From Luteococcus sanguinis (lineage in GTDB: Bacteria; Actinomycetota; Actinomycetes; Propionibacteriales; Propionibacteriaceae), in contig NZ_BAAAKI010000014.1 in NCBI RefSeq assembly GCF_039527675.1, positions 78,643 to 142,642 on the forward strand: a stretch of DNA of 64,000 nucleotides. Direction: 5' to 3'. A model generated the notes under the pieces. That model had not been told where the DNA came from and did no database searches. It worked only from the letters and a program-made list of their open reading frames with translations. The position numbers and the translations under genes were made by a program. Each line of letters opens with the position of its first letter. Position 1 is the first letter of the stretch. Positions 8,097 to 17,368 of this stretch are shown here, piece by piece.

Positions 8097-9995
8097 ATGC
8101 GCCGTCCCCTCAGCCTGCTGGTCGCAGGCGTGCTCGCCGCCGGGCTGCTTCCCTCGTCCGACGCCGCTGCGGCCGGGCCCCTGCCCCGACAGACCTTCAG
8201 CTGTCCCGACCTTGGTGAGGTCGTCGTCGGCTTCACCGGGGCCGCAACGGCACGGGGCGCCGCGCGAGTGGTCGGCGAGGGGCCCGTCAGCATCCAGTCC
8301 GTCCGCTTCACCGACGCGGCGGGGCGCAGCACCGATTCCGTGCCGGCGAGCGCGAACGCCTTGGCCTGCACGCCGCTGGCCGTGTCCGGCACCTCGAACC
8401 AGTTCGTCGCCGGACGTGGTACCGCCGCGACCAAGGGGACGCTGACCCTGCGCGTGCTCGTCGACACCGACGCGGCGATCACCGCCGCCGCCCAGCAGAC
8501 CACGCAGGGCAGCTACAGCGCGTCCGCGGTGGCGAACGATCCGGCCGGCTACGGCCAGGTCGTCCCCTTCCCCTACCGCAGCCAGATCGCCAGCTGGGCG
8601 AACTCCCGGTCGGGTTCGGTGGCCGTCGCCCAGCGTCCGTCCGGCAGCTCGACGATCTACTCCTACGTGAAGGGCTCCGCGACGAATGTCACCGCCTCGA
8701 TCGTCAAGGTCCAGGTGATGGCTGCGGTCATGTACCGCGCGCAGGCGGCCAGGCGATCCCTGTCGTCGTGGGAGAAGTCGCAGATGGTGCCGATGATCCG
8801 CTACTCCGACAACAACGCCACCACCGCCTTGTGGAAGTCCTTGGGCGGCGGCAGCTACGTGAAGGCCGTGAACGCCCGGATGGGCCTGCGCAACACGGTT
8901 CCCGGCCCGGGCCGCTACTGGGGCCTGACGGTCACCAGCGCACCCGACAATGTCGTGCTGGTCGACCACTTCTCCCGCAAGAACCCGGTCATCTCCGACG
9001 CGAACCGCGCCTACGGGCTCTCGCTGATGCGCACCGTGTCGTCCGACCAGGACTGGGGCGTCACGGCCGGCCCCGGCGACGACGTCGCGGTCAAGAATGG
9101 CTGGCTGCCGCGCACCGACGGCTGGCACGTGAACTCGATCGGCTACAACCACAAGCTCCCCCGTCCCTACACCGCGGCGGTGCTCACGCATTCGTCCAGC
9201 GCGGGCATGTCCACCCAGATCGGCACCATCGAGGGTGTCTCGCGCATCATGTGGCGCAACACGAAGACCGCCCGTGGTGACCGCACCGGGGATGGGCGTT
9301 CCGACCTGGTGGTGCTGGACACGACCAACACCCGATGGAGCAAGGTCTCGAGCAATGGCGTGCTGGGGGCGCCGGTGAAGGCCAATGGCGGCTGGACGGC
9401 GACCTGGATCGGTTCCCCCGGTGACGTGAACGGCGACGGTCGGGCCGATCTGCTGGCCCGCAACAAGGCCGGCCAGTTGCTCCTCTACCCCGGTACGGCG
9501 AGGGGTTTCACCACCGCGCGCGTGCTGGGCTCGGGGTGGAACCAGTTCCACGCCCTCACCGTCGTCGACCTCGACGGCGATCGTCGGATGGACGTGCTGG
9601 GAGCCAATGCGGCCGGTGAACTGGTCCGCTACATCCTCAGCGCCAGCGCGGCCCCCGTCCGGGTCGGCGTCGTCTCGCGCGGCTGGAAGACCACTCGTCC
9701 GCTGGGCATCGGGGACGTCGACAACGACGGACGCGATGACCTGCTGGCGGTGCGCACGGACAAGACGCTGTGGGCCTACCGCTCCACCGGCTCCGGGTTC
9801 GCCCTGGTCGGCAAGCGCGGGACGGGCTTCGGGTTCAAGACCTTCGCGACCCCCGGCGACGTCACCGGCGACCTGGTGCCCGACCTGGTGGTCTGGGACG
9901 GGTCGAAGGTGCACCTGTACCCGATGACCCGGGGCTTCTGGTTCCAGACCCGTCGCTCGTCGGCCGGGGTCACGGGCCTTCGCCTGATGGCGTGA
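8097..9995 (+). CDS. Secreted serine beta-lactamase-fold protein fused to FG-GAP/VCBS repeats
   Basis: A 632-residue exported protein with a signal peptide (residues 1-26, ending DAAAA). Residues about 150-385 carry the three penicillin-recognising serine enzyme motifs in order and spacing: S201-x-x-K204 (ASIVK), S237-D238-N239 (RYSDNN) and K333-N334-G335 in place of KTG. Residues 392-632 contain five calcium-loop repeats of FG-GAP/VCBS type (GDRTGDGRSDL, GDVNGDGRADL, VDLDGDRRMDV, GDVDNDGRDDL, GDVTGDLVPDL) that should fold as a beta-propeller. No Glu166-type deacylation residue is obvious, so a D,D-peptidase or esterase is as likely as a beta-lactamase. An extracellular wall-associated role is inferred. 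Its stop is 2 bases from the convergent cutC stop. Confidence 0.8.
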   Translation: MRRPLSLLVAGVLAAGLLPSSDAAAAGPLPRQTFSCPDLGEVVVGFTGAATARGAARVVGEGPVSIQSVRFTDAAGRSTDSVPASANALACTPLAVSGTSNQFVAGRGTAATKGTLTLRVLVDTDAAITAAAQQTTQGSYSASAVANDPAGYGQVVPFPYRSQIASWANSRSGSVAVAQRPSGSSTIYSYVKGSATNVTASIVKVQVMAAVMYRAQAARRSLSSWEKSQMVPMIRYSDNNATTALWKSLGGGSYVKAVNARMGLRNTVPGPGRYWGLTVTSAPDNVVLVDHFSRKNPVISDANRAYGLSLMRTVSSDQDWGVTAGPGDDVAVKNGWLPRTDGWHVNSIGYNHKLPRPYTAAVLTHSSSAGMSTQIGTIEGVSRIMWRNTKTARGDRTGDGRSDLVVLDTTNTRWSKVSSNGVLGAPVKANGGWTATWIGSPGDVNGDGRADLLARNKAGQLLLYPGTARGFTTARVLGSGWNQFHALTVVDLDGDRRMDVLGANAAGELVRYILSASAAPVRVGVVSRGWKTTRPLGIGDVDNDGRDDLLAVRTDKTLWAYRSTGSGFALVGKRGTGFGFKTFATPGDVTGDLVPDLVVWDGSKVHLYPMTRGFWFQTRRSSAGVTGLRLMA

Positions 9996-9997
9996 GG

Positions 9998-10690
9998 TCA
10001 GGCGAGCTCGTCGTCCAGCAACCGCCGCCAGGCGTGGACCAGTGGCGCGTCCACATAGGCCTTGAACTGCCCCAGTGGACGCGCCTGCTCGCTGATCTGG
10101 AAGGCGCGGACGCCCGCTCGCGTGAGCCACGGGACGTGCTCGGCGAGCAGTCCGCCGCCGGCCATCACCACCCCTGCGATCGCTTGGTCGGCGCGGCAGC
10201 GGGCCAGCAGATCGTCTAGCCCGTGCTCGACGCCGCGGGCCGAACCGGCGGTGAGCACCCGGTCCAGCCGAGGCAGGCGGGCCAGCGCCCGCCAGGCCTT
10301 GTCGGTGTCGAGGGCATTGTCGATGGCGCGGTCGAAGGTCCAGCCGAAGTCGCCATCGGCGACCAGCGCCTGGCAGACCTCCAGGTCGACCTCGCCGAGC
10401 CCGTTCAGGAAGCCCAGCGCGACGCCGTCCGCCCCCGCATCCAGATAGGACGAGATCAGCCCCCGCAACCGCACGAACTCGCCGCCGTCGGTGCCGAAGC
10501 CCTCCCGCAAGCGCACCAGCGGCCGCAGCTGGACGCTCGTCGCGGCGCGCACCTTCTCGACCAGCGCCGGCTCCGGGGACCGTCCGCCGTCATCCAGTGA
10601 TCCCAGCAGCTCGATGCGGTCGGCGCCGCCCTCTTCGGCGCGCCGGGCATCGTGCTCGTGCAGGCAGACAACCTCAAGGAACCCGGACAT
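9998..10690 (-). CDS. cutC: Copper homeostasis protein CutC
   Basis: A 230-residue TIM-barrel protein. The CutC N-terminal signature is clear (LEVVCLHEHDARRAEEGGA, then DRIELLGSLDDGG), as are RPLVRLREGFG and the GADGVALGFL segment. CutC is linked to copper handling in E. coli, though its biochemical activity remains uncertain. ATG at 10690 is chosen because the protein then begins MSGFLEVVCL like other CutC proteins; an in-frame ATG at 10717 would add nine non-conserved residues. It is convergent with the preceding gene, leaving 2 bases and no room for a terminator between them, so the 3' ends must overlap or antisense transcription occurs. Confidence 0.88.
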   Translation of the reverse strand: MSGFLEVVCLHEHDARRAEEGGADRIELLGSLDDGGRSPEPALVEKVRAATSVQLRPLVRLREGFGTDGGEFVRLRGLISSYLDAGADGVALGFLNGLGEVDLEVCQALVADGDFGWTFDRAIDNALDTDKAWRALARLPRLDRVLTAGSARGVEHGLDDLLARCRADQAIAGVVMAGGGLLAEHVPWLTRAGVRAFQISEQARPLGQFKAYVDAPLVHAWRRLLDDELA

Positions 10691-10737
10691 GTGTCCATGG
10701 TGGCCCCACGATTGCACGACCGCCCGCGGACACGCGC

Positions 10738-10771
10738 AAAGGGCGGCTCCCCTGCTGGGGAGCCGCCCTTT
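10738..10771 (-). terminator. groEL terminator
   Basis: A perfect 15 bp stem (10738-10752 with 10757-10771) with a 4-base loop, A-rich on one side and T-rich on the other. It lies 40 bases after the groEL stop on the minus strand and also just upstream of cutC, so it separates the two genes. Confidence 0.85.
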
Positions 10772-10812
10772 GTGCTGCGGTTGATGCGTGTCGTCCGAGT
10801 GGACGAACGGGC

Positions 10813-12435
<1,623 letters not shown>

Positions 12436-12562
12436 GGTGTTCCGGGAATCCTCCCGCGTCAGGGGCCGTGGCCCCACGGTTGTCAGGTGTCTGGGTGCTC
12501 CTGGCCAGTGCCCGCGACGGACGCCTGCACCCGGTGGGTGCCGACTCACCAGCCGGTGAGAG

Positions 12563-12589
12563 CTGGCACTCGACTGCGTCGAGTGCCAA
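12563..12589. promoter_or_regulatory. CIRCE operator 1 (HrcA site) upstream of groEL
   Basis: CTGGCACTC, nine bases, GAGTGCCAA. This matches the CIRCE consensus TTAGCACTC-N9-GAGTGCTAA with a G/C change symmetric in both arms, so the dyad stays paired. CIRCE is the binding site of the HrcA heat-shock repressor. Confidence 0.9.
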
Positions 12590-12597
12590 CACCAGTT

Positions 12598-12624
12598 TTA
12601 GCACTCGACCCAAGCGAGTGCAAA
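12598..12624. promoter_or_regulatory. CIRCE operator 2 (HrcA site) upstream of groEL
   Basis: TTAGCACTC, nine bases, GAGTGCAAA. The left arm is the exact consensus; the right arm differs at one base. It begins 8 bases after the first CIRCE, so the two centres are 35 bp apart, about three and a third helical turns. The rest of the gene-free stretch 12436-12821 holds the groEL leader, about 150 bases with no feature I can see, and the csbD terminator. Confidence 0.9.
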
Positions 12625-12778
12625 CAGTTTCGCGGGCCGCCAGCTGGTCCACGTGCAGCGTCGATTGCAGGGCGACAGCAGGCCGTGACCGGCCTCCAAG
12701 AACCGCTTCGAGCGCCGGGCGGACCTCGTCGACGGGGGCTTTCGCGCGTCGATGCCCACCACCAGGCCCGAGACGCAA

Positions 12779-12808
12779 CAGTGCCCGCCCCTGAAGGGAC
12801 GGGCACTG
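12779..12808 (-). terminator. csbD terminator
   Basis: A 13-position stem (12779-12791 with 12796-12808, one mismatch) around a TGAA loop, located 14 bases past the csbD stop. There is no long T run. It separates csbD from the groEL promoter region. Confidence 0.7.
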
Positions 12809-12821
12809 CGGGCGAACTGTG

Positions 12822-13016
12822 TCAGTTCTTGAGGTCGTCGACGACGTCGTTGGCCTTGTCCTTCAGGTTCTCGACGTGCTCGCCGACCTCACCGTCGAAG
12901 CGCTGGGCAGCGCCCTCGGTCTGAACGTCCGCGTTGTCGGTGGCGTCGCCGTAGGCCTCCTTGGCCTTGCCGACGACCTGGTCCTTGGCATTTTCGAGCT
13001 TGTCTCCGATACCCAT
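12822..13016 (-). CDS. csbD: CsbD-like general stress protein
   Basis: A 64-residue, highly charged, helical protein beginning MGIGDKLENAKDQVVGKAKE, the hallmark of CsbD-family stress proteins. No cysteines and no hydrophobic segment, so it is soluble. The start at 13016 is the conserved Met. CsbD proteins are induced in general stress in many bacteria; their molecular role is not known. It has its own hairpin terminator and sits between groEL and a DUF3263 gene on the same strand, so the three may respond to stress together, although a terminator separates csbD from groEL. Confidence 0.85.
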   Translation of the reverse strand: MGIGDKLENAKDQVVGKAKEAYGDATDNADVQTEGAAQRFDGEVGEHVENLKDKANDVVDDLKN

Positions 13017-13100
13017 GTGGTGTTCCCTTCGCCGGAGGCCCTGTTCGGGCCACGTGGGAACCACGCTAGGGCTGTCGACGTGTCGACGGGAAGGCTTTGC

Positions 13101-13120
13101 GCGGGCAGCGAACTGCCCGC
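13101..13120 (-). terminator. Hairpin after the DUF3263 gene
   Basis: GCGGGCAG, CGAA loop, CTGCCCGC: a perfect 8 bp stem 30 bases past the DUF3263 stop on the minus strand, upstream of csbD. It lacks a T tract; terminator function is inferred from position. Confidence 0.55.
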
Positions 13121-13150
13121 CAGCGCGCGACGCAAGTGAGGCAGGGGTGC

Positions 13151-13426
13151 TCAGCGAGCGAGGCGGGATGCCGATCGCGCCTTCTGCCGGTTCTCGCGCT
13201 GCCGACGCAGGCGCTTGACGAGCAAGGGGTCAGCAGCCAAGGCCGCCGGGTCGTCGATCAGGGCGTTGAGCACCTGGTAGTACCGGGGGGTCGACATGTC
13301 GAAGCGTTCACGGATCTCCTGCTCCCGCGGGCCGGTCGCCGACCACCAGGAGCGCTCGAACGCGAGGATCTCGGCGTCGCGCTCGCCGAGCTGGCGAGCC
13401 TGGCTGTTCTGGAGGGCTTCGGACAT
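13151..13426 (-). CDS. DUF3263 domain protein
   Basis: A 91-residue basic protein. The DUF3263 core is clear: ILAFERSWWSATGPREQEIR, then FDMSTPRYYQVLNALID and DPLLVKRLRRQRENRQKARS. The middle looks like a small helix-turn-helix and the tail is strongly basic, so nucleic-acid binding is plausible, but the family has no established function that I know. The ATG at 13426 matches the usual N terminus; the longer frame adds unconserved residues. DUF3263 genes are typical of actinobacteria. It is divergent from the Gfo/Idh gene. Confidence 0.88.
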   Translation of the reverse strand: MSEALQNSQARQLGERDAEILAFERSWWSATGPREQEIRERFDMSTPRYYQVLNALIDDPAALAADPLLVKRLRRQRENRQKARSASRLAR

Positions 13427-13524
13427 GGCCCCGATTCTAGGTGCAGATGACACCCGTGTCATTCGTCCGCCTGCGCCACTGGCCGGGGCTGGCCCCCGTC
13501 GCCACGTCGCGCTTTGATGGGGCC

Positions 13525-14538
13525 ATGGCCCCCACACCACTGCTCCAAGACCGCCCCGTTCGCTGGGGCATCCTCGCCACAGGCGGCATCGCCGCCACCG
13601 TCACCGCCGACCTGCTCGCCCTGCCCGACGAGTGCGAGGTGGTCGCGGTCGCCTCCCGAGACCTGGACCAGGCCCGCGCCTTCGCCGCCGAACGCGGCAT
13701 CCCGCGCGCCTACGGCAGCTACCAGGAACTGGCCGAGGACGATGAGGTGGACGTCGTCTACGTCGCCACGCCCCACTCCCACCACTTCGAGCCGACGCGA
13801 GCCTGCATCGAGGCCGGCCGCCATGTACTGGTCGAGAAGCCACTCACCCCCTCGGCTGGCGACACCGACGCGCTGCTTCGCCTGGCCCAGGAGCACGACC
13901 GCTTCTGCATGGAGGCGGTCTGGATGCGCTGCAACCCGATCATCCGGCGCGCCGCGGAACTCGTCCACGATGGCGCGATCGGCGAACTCAGCCATGTCCG
14001 TGCAAACTTCGAGATCACCTTCACCGGCGACGACTCCCACCGGCTGGTGAACCCCGCCCTGGCCGGCGGCGCAATCCTCGACCTGGGCGTCTATCCCCTG
14101 CACGCAATGGACCTCATCCTCGGCAAGCCCGACTCGTTGGTGGCCGCCGGCCGACTTCACCGCACCGGGGTCGAGGCTCACGCGGAGGCGCTGTTGACTT
14201 GGGGCGACGTCGTCGGACACGCATCCTGCTCCATCGGCGGCCAGACCCCGATGGCGCTGCACCTGGTCGGCTCAACCGGACGAATCGAGGTGCCCGACTT
14301 CCTCAAGCCGAGCCGGATGACGCTCGTCCCCCGTGAGGGTGAACCGGAGGAGTTCAGGGCGCGCGTTCCCGGCAATGGCTACACCTTCGAGGCCCAGGAG
14401 GTGAACGCCTGTCTGCGCCGCGGCGCGCTCGAGTCGTCCCTGGTCGACCATGCTTCCACCCGGCGCGTGGCGGCGGTCATGGACGACTGGCGCGCCCAGG
14501 TGGGTGCCCCTGCCCTTGACTCCCACGAAGTAGAGTGA
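13525..14538 (+). CDS. Gfo/Idh/MocA-family NAD(P)-dependent oxidoreductase
   Basis: A 337-residue protein. The N-terminal Rossmann fold begins VRWGILATGGIAATVTADL (a GxGxxA-like dinucleotide loop), followed by AFAAERGIPRAYGSYQEL and the EKP motif (VLVEKPLTPS) in which Lys is catalytic in this family. The C-terminal half contains GGAILDLGVYPLHAMDLILG, characteristic of the sugar-dehydrogenase-like branch. ATG 13525 is chosen because conserved sequence starts soon after; an upstream ATG at 13441 is possible. Substrate is unknown (sugar or cyclitol, trans-dihydrodiol-like). It precedes manA by 34 bases in the same direction, so the two may form a sugar-related operon. Confidence 0.85.
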   Translation: MAPTPLLQDRPVRWGILATGGIAATVTADLLALPDECEVVAVASRDLDQARAFAAERGIPRAYGSYQELAEDDEVDVVYVATPHSHHFEPTRACIEAGRHVLVEKPLTPSAGDTDALLRLAQEHDRFCMEAVWMRCNPIIRRAAELVHDGAIGELSHVRANFEITFTGDDSHRLVNPALAGGAILDLGVYPLHAMDLILGKPDSLVAAGRLHRTGVEAHAEALLTWGDVVGHASCSIGGQTPMALHLVGSTGRIEVPDFLKPSRMTLVPREGEPEEFRARVPGNGYTFEAQEVNACLRRGALESSLVDHASTRRVAAVMDDWRAQVGAPALDSHEVE

Positions 14539-14572
14539 CGACGGCTGTCCGCGACACGAGGGAAACGACGAC

Positions 14573-15739
14573 ATGCGCCAGATGACCGGCACGATCCAGG
14601 ACTACGCGTGGGGCACCACGGACGCGATCCCGCAGCTGCTGGGCGTCGAGCCCACCGGGGAGCCGCAGGCCGAGTACTGGCTGGGCGCCCACTCCTGCGC
14701 ACCGTCGATCGTCGAGGGTCAACCGCTCGACCAGATGATTGCGAGCAACCCCGCCATCGTCGGCGAGGCGAGCACCGAACGTTTCGGGGACTGCCTGCCC
14801 TACCTGCTCAAACTGCTCTCGGCCAACAAGGCCCTCTCCCTGCAGGCTCACCCCACCCGCGAGCAGGCCGAGGAGGGTTTCGCCCGCGAGAACGCCGACG
14901 GAGTCGCGCTCGACGACCCGGAGCGCACCTACAAGGACTCGTGGCCCAAGCCCGAGATGATGCTCGCGCTCACCCCCTTCGAGGCGCTGTGCGGATTCCG
15001 GGAGCCGGCCGAGACGGTCGCACTCTTCGAGGCCCTGAACGTGCCGGGCCTGCACCAGATGGTCAAACCCTTGATGATGCGCTCCGGCGGCGCCGGTCTG
15101 GCGGAGGTCTTCCTGGACGCCCTGACCGTCAGCGACGAGCGTCGTCAGCTGACCGTGGAGGTCGTGGCCCGCGCCGTCCAGCACGTCGAGGACGAGGACG
15201 AGGTTGGACGCTTGTCACGGATGGCGGTGCTGCTCGACGAGTCCTACCCCGGTGACCCGACGATCCTGGCGGCGCTGTTGATGAACCAGATCACGCTGCA
15301 GCCCGGCGATGCAATCTTCCTGCCCGCCGGCAACCTGCACGCCTACGTCCAGGGGACGGGTGTGGAGGTCATGGCCAACTCCGACAACGTGCTGCGCGGT
15401 GGGCTGACCCGCAAGCACATCGACGTGGACGAGCTGGTTCGGGTCGTGGACTTCGACGCCGCGCCTGTCGAGCTCGTCCGCACCGAGCCGGTGGCGCCCG
15501 GCCTGACCCGTTACCTCACCCCCGCCCCGGAGTTCGTGCTCTGGCGACTGGACGCTGAGGGCCAGGCGGTCGAGCTGCCGGCCAGCGGGCTCGGACGGGT
15601 GCTGCACGTGATCGACGGCGAGTTCACCGGCCAGGACGGAACCGTGCTGGGCAAGGGCAGGTCGGCCTTCATCGAGGCCGGCGAGCAGGCGTCGGTGACC
15701 GGCACCGGGCTGGCCTTCCTGGCAGCGCCCGGCGTGTGA
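14573..15739 (+). CDS. manA: Mannose-6-phosphate isomerase, type I
   Basis: A 388-residue zinc isomerase converting fructose 6-phosphate and mannose 6-phosphate. Type I motifs are present: IQDYAWGTTDAIPQLLG at the N terminus, the zinc ligands Gln and His in LSLQAHPTREQA, Glu in SWPKPEMMLAL, and the signature GDAIFLPAGNLHAYVQGTG. The length fits the family. ATG 14573 is used; the second Met three codons later is an alternative. It provides mannose units for cell-envelope mannolipids and GDP-mannose. It lies 34 bases downstream of the Gfo/Idh gene and ends 16 bases before a tRNA gene on the opposite strand. Confidence 0.94.
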   Translation: MRQMTGTIQDYAWGTTDAIPQLLGVEPTGEPQAEYWLGAHSCAPSIVEGQPLDQMIASNPAIVGEASTERFGDCLPYLLKLLSANKALSLQAHPTREQAEEGFARENADGVALDDPERTYKDSWPKPEMMLALTPFEALCGFREPAETVALFEALNVPGLHQMVKPLMMRSGGAGLAEVFLDALTVSDERRQLTVEVVARAVQHVEDEDEVGRLSRMAVLLDESYPGDPTILAALLMNQITLQPGDAIFLPAGNLHAYVQGTGVEVMANSDNVLRGGLTRKHIDVDELVRVVDFDAAPVELVRTEPVAPGLTRYLTPAPEFVLWRLDAEGQAVELPASGLGRVLHVIDGEFTGQDGTVLGKGRSAFIEAGEQASVTGTGLAFLAAPGV

Positions 15740-15755
15740 GGCTGAGCACGAAAGG

Positions 15756-15828
15756 AGCCCCCGGAGGGAGTCGAACCCTCGACCGCTCGCTTACAAGGCG
15801 AGTGCTCTGGCCGCTGAGCTACGGAGGC
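15756..15828 (-). tRNA. tRNA-Thr (anticodon TGT)
   Basis: Read on the minus strand, 73 bases fold as a cloverleaf: 7 bp acceptor (GCCTCCG with CGGGGGC, one G-T pair), D arm GCTC/GAGC, anticodon arm CTCGC/GCGAG with loop CTTGTAA, a 5-base variable loop, T arm GAGGG/CCCTC with loop TTCGACT, and discriminator T. The anticodon TGT (15793-15795) decodes ACA, with wobble to other Thr codons. The CCA end is not encoded. Confidence 0.95.
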
Positions 15829-15929
15829 GTGCGGCCGGAGCCGCTCGCAACATTGTGCCCAGACACAGCGGCACTGTCTAAACCACCGGGTCGAGACGGT
15901 CGACCCCGTTGAAGCGAAGGAAGCTGACC

Positions 15930-16547
15930 TTGACCGACCAGACGATCGAACCCGGCACCTGGGAACAGGTGGTCGCGTCCAACCCGAACCACGCGCGCAA
16001 CTACGCAGAGCGATTCCGCAGGATGGCTGCCGAGGGTGCCGACCTGCTGGGTGAGGCGCGGTTCGTGGACGCGATGGCGCCGCGTCAGGCGCACATCCTG
16101 GACGCGGGCTGCGGCCCGGGTCGACACGCTGGTGAGCTCGCCAGCCGCGGTCACCGCGTCGTCGGGGTTGACCTTGATCCACATCTGGTCGAGGTGGCCC
16201 GCGCCGAGGCGCCTGGCCCCGACTACTTCGTCGGCAACCTGCACACCCTCGACCTGCCTGCCCAGGGCGTCGAGGAGCCCTTCGACATCATCCTGTGCGC
16301 CGGCAACGTCATCGCCTTCCCGGCGCCCAGCAGCCGTCGTCCGATCCTGTCGCGTTTCGCCGCGCACCTGAAGGACGACGGACGCGCGGTGATCGGGTTC
16401 AGCGCGGGCCGCAACTACGACTTCGGCGAGTTCGTGGCCGATGCGGACGCGTCAGGCCTCGCCCTCCAGGTCGGGCTCGCCAGCTGGGACCTCAAGCCCT
16501 TCGAGGAGGGCTCCAACTTCCTGGTCGCGATCCTCGGCAAGTCCTGA
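15930..16547 (+). CDS. Class I SAM-dependent methyltransferase
   Basis: A 205-residue soluble protein with a seven-strand Rossmann methyltransferase core: motif I HILDAGCGPGRHAGELA, post-I acidic residues VVGVDLDPHLVEVAR, motif IV FDIILCAGNVIAF. The N-terminal stretch NARNYAERFRRM is typical of small-molecule methyltransferases. The start is uncertain. TTG at 15930 has AAGGAAG at 15916-15922 in good position; an earlier in-frame TTG at 15909 exists. Substrate cannot be assigned. It is followed on the same strand by a macro-domain gene. Confidence 0.85.
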   Translation: MTDQTIEPGTWEQVVASNPNHARNYAERFRRMAAEGADLLGEARFVDAMAPRQAHILDAGCGPGRHAGELASRGHRVVGVDLDPHLVEVARAEAPGPDYFVGNLHTLDLPAQGVEEPFDIILCAGNVIAFPAPSSRRPILSRFAAHLKDDGRAVIGFSAGRNYDFGEFVADADASGLALQVGLASWDLKPFEEGSNFLVAILGKS

Positions 16548-16585
16548 GCCTTCTGCGGCCACGGATGCTGCCCTAGGGTGGCCAG

Positions 16586-17110
16586 ATGACCCAGATCGAG
16601 ATCGTCCGGGGCGACATCACGACCCTCGAGGTGGATGCCGTGGTGAATGCCGCCAACTCTGGGCTGATGGGCGGAGGCGGCGTCGACGGCGCCATCCACC
16701 GCGCGGGCGGGCCACAGGTGCTGGCCGCCTGCAGGCAGCTGCGCGACACCTCGCTGCCCGACGGGCTGCCGGCCGGGCAGGCGGTGGCCACGACAGCCGG
16801 ACGGATGCCCGCGCGCTGGGTGATCCACACCGTCGGGCCCGTGTGGGCGAAGACGATCGACAAGTCGGAGACGCTGGCCTCCTGCTACCGGGAGTCGCTG
16901 CGGGTGGCCGACGAGCTGGGCGCCGCCAGCGTCGCCTTCCCCACCATCTCGGCCGGGGTCTACGGCTGGCCGATGGACGATGCCACGCGCATCGCCGTCG
17001 AGACCGTGCGATCCACGCCGACCACAGCCGAGCGCGTGCTGCTGGTGGCATTCAACGAGGCCGCCGAGCAGGGCTATCGGGACGCGCTGGGTCAGTCCGA
17101 GGTGGGCTGA
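16586..17110 (+). CDS. Macro domain protein (ADP-ribose/O-acetyl-ADP-ribose hydrolase type)
   Basis: A 174-residue single macro domain. The ligand-binding loops are complete: IEIVRGDITTLEVDAVVNAA, then NSGLMGGGGVDGAIHRAGG, VIHTVGPVW, and FPTISAGVYGWP. This is the MacroD/YmdB-like class that removes ADP-ribose from proteins or acetyl from O-acetyl-ADP-ribose. The Asn and Asp (NAAN and GGVDGAIH) important for catalysis in that class are present. ATG 16586 follows the methyltransferase stop by 38 bases. The last 19 bases overlap the convergent 91-residue gene on the other strand. Confidence 0.92.
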   Translation: MTQIEIVRGDITTLEVDAVVNAANSGLMGGGGVDGAIHRAGGPQVLAACRQLRDTSLPDGLPAGQAVATTAGRMPARWVIHTVGPVWAKTIDKSETLASCYRESLRVADELGAASVAFPTISAGVYGWPMDDATRIAVETVRSTPTTAERVLLVAFNEAAEQGYRDALGQSEVG

Positions 17111-17367
17111 TCGTCCAGGTCATCGTCCTCGGTGTTCTTGGGGACGACCGGCACCTGGCCGGGGTTGATCGTCATCCAGCCGCCACCCGCCACGGCGCCC
17201 GTGGTGAATGACGCCGTACCGAAGGACGGGGTGACCGACTCGGCCGCAGCGCCCTTGGGACGCGGGGGCGCACCGGGGGTGACGGGCTTGGCAGCGGCAC
17301 CCAGGGCGGCCTCGAGGGCCTGCGCGATCGCCGAAGGGTTGGGCTTGTGCTTGCGGATCTCAGCCAT
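17092..17367 (-). CDS. Small uncharacterised protein coupled to the DedA-like gene
   Basis: A 91-residue protein I do not recognise. It begins with a basic helix (MAEIRKHKPNPSAIAQALEAAL), has a Pro/Ala/Gly-rich middle and an acidic tail (KNTEDDDLDDQPTSD). No signal peptide or membrane segment. Its ATG (17365-17367) comes 1 base after the stop of the upstream DedA-like gene on the same strand, so it is almost certainly translationally coupled. Its 3' end overlaps the convergent macro-domain gene by 19 bases. Codon third positions are G/C rich like its neighbours, which supports it being real. Confidence 0.6.
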   Translation of the reverse strand: MAEIRKHKPNPSAIAQALEAALGAAAKPVTPGAPPRPKGAAAESVTPSFGTASFTTGAVAGGGWMTINPGQVPVVPKNTEDDDLDDQPTSD

Positions 17368-17368
17368 C

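Noticed and set aside
7689..10130. An 813-codon minus-strand frame
   Set aside because: It overlaps the HelD-type gene end, the beta-lactamase-fold gene and cutC; composition is typical of a GC-skew shadow.
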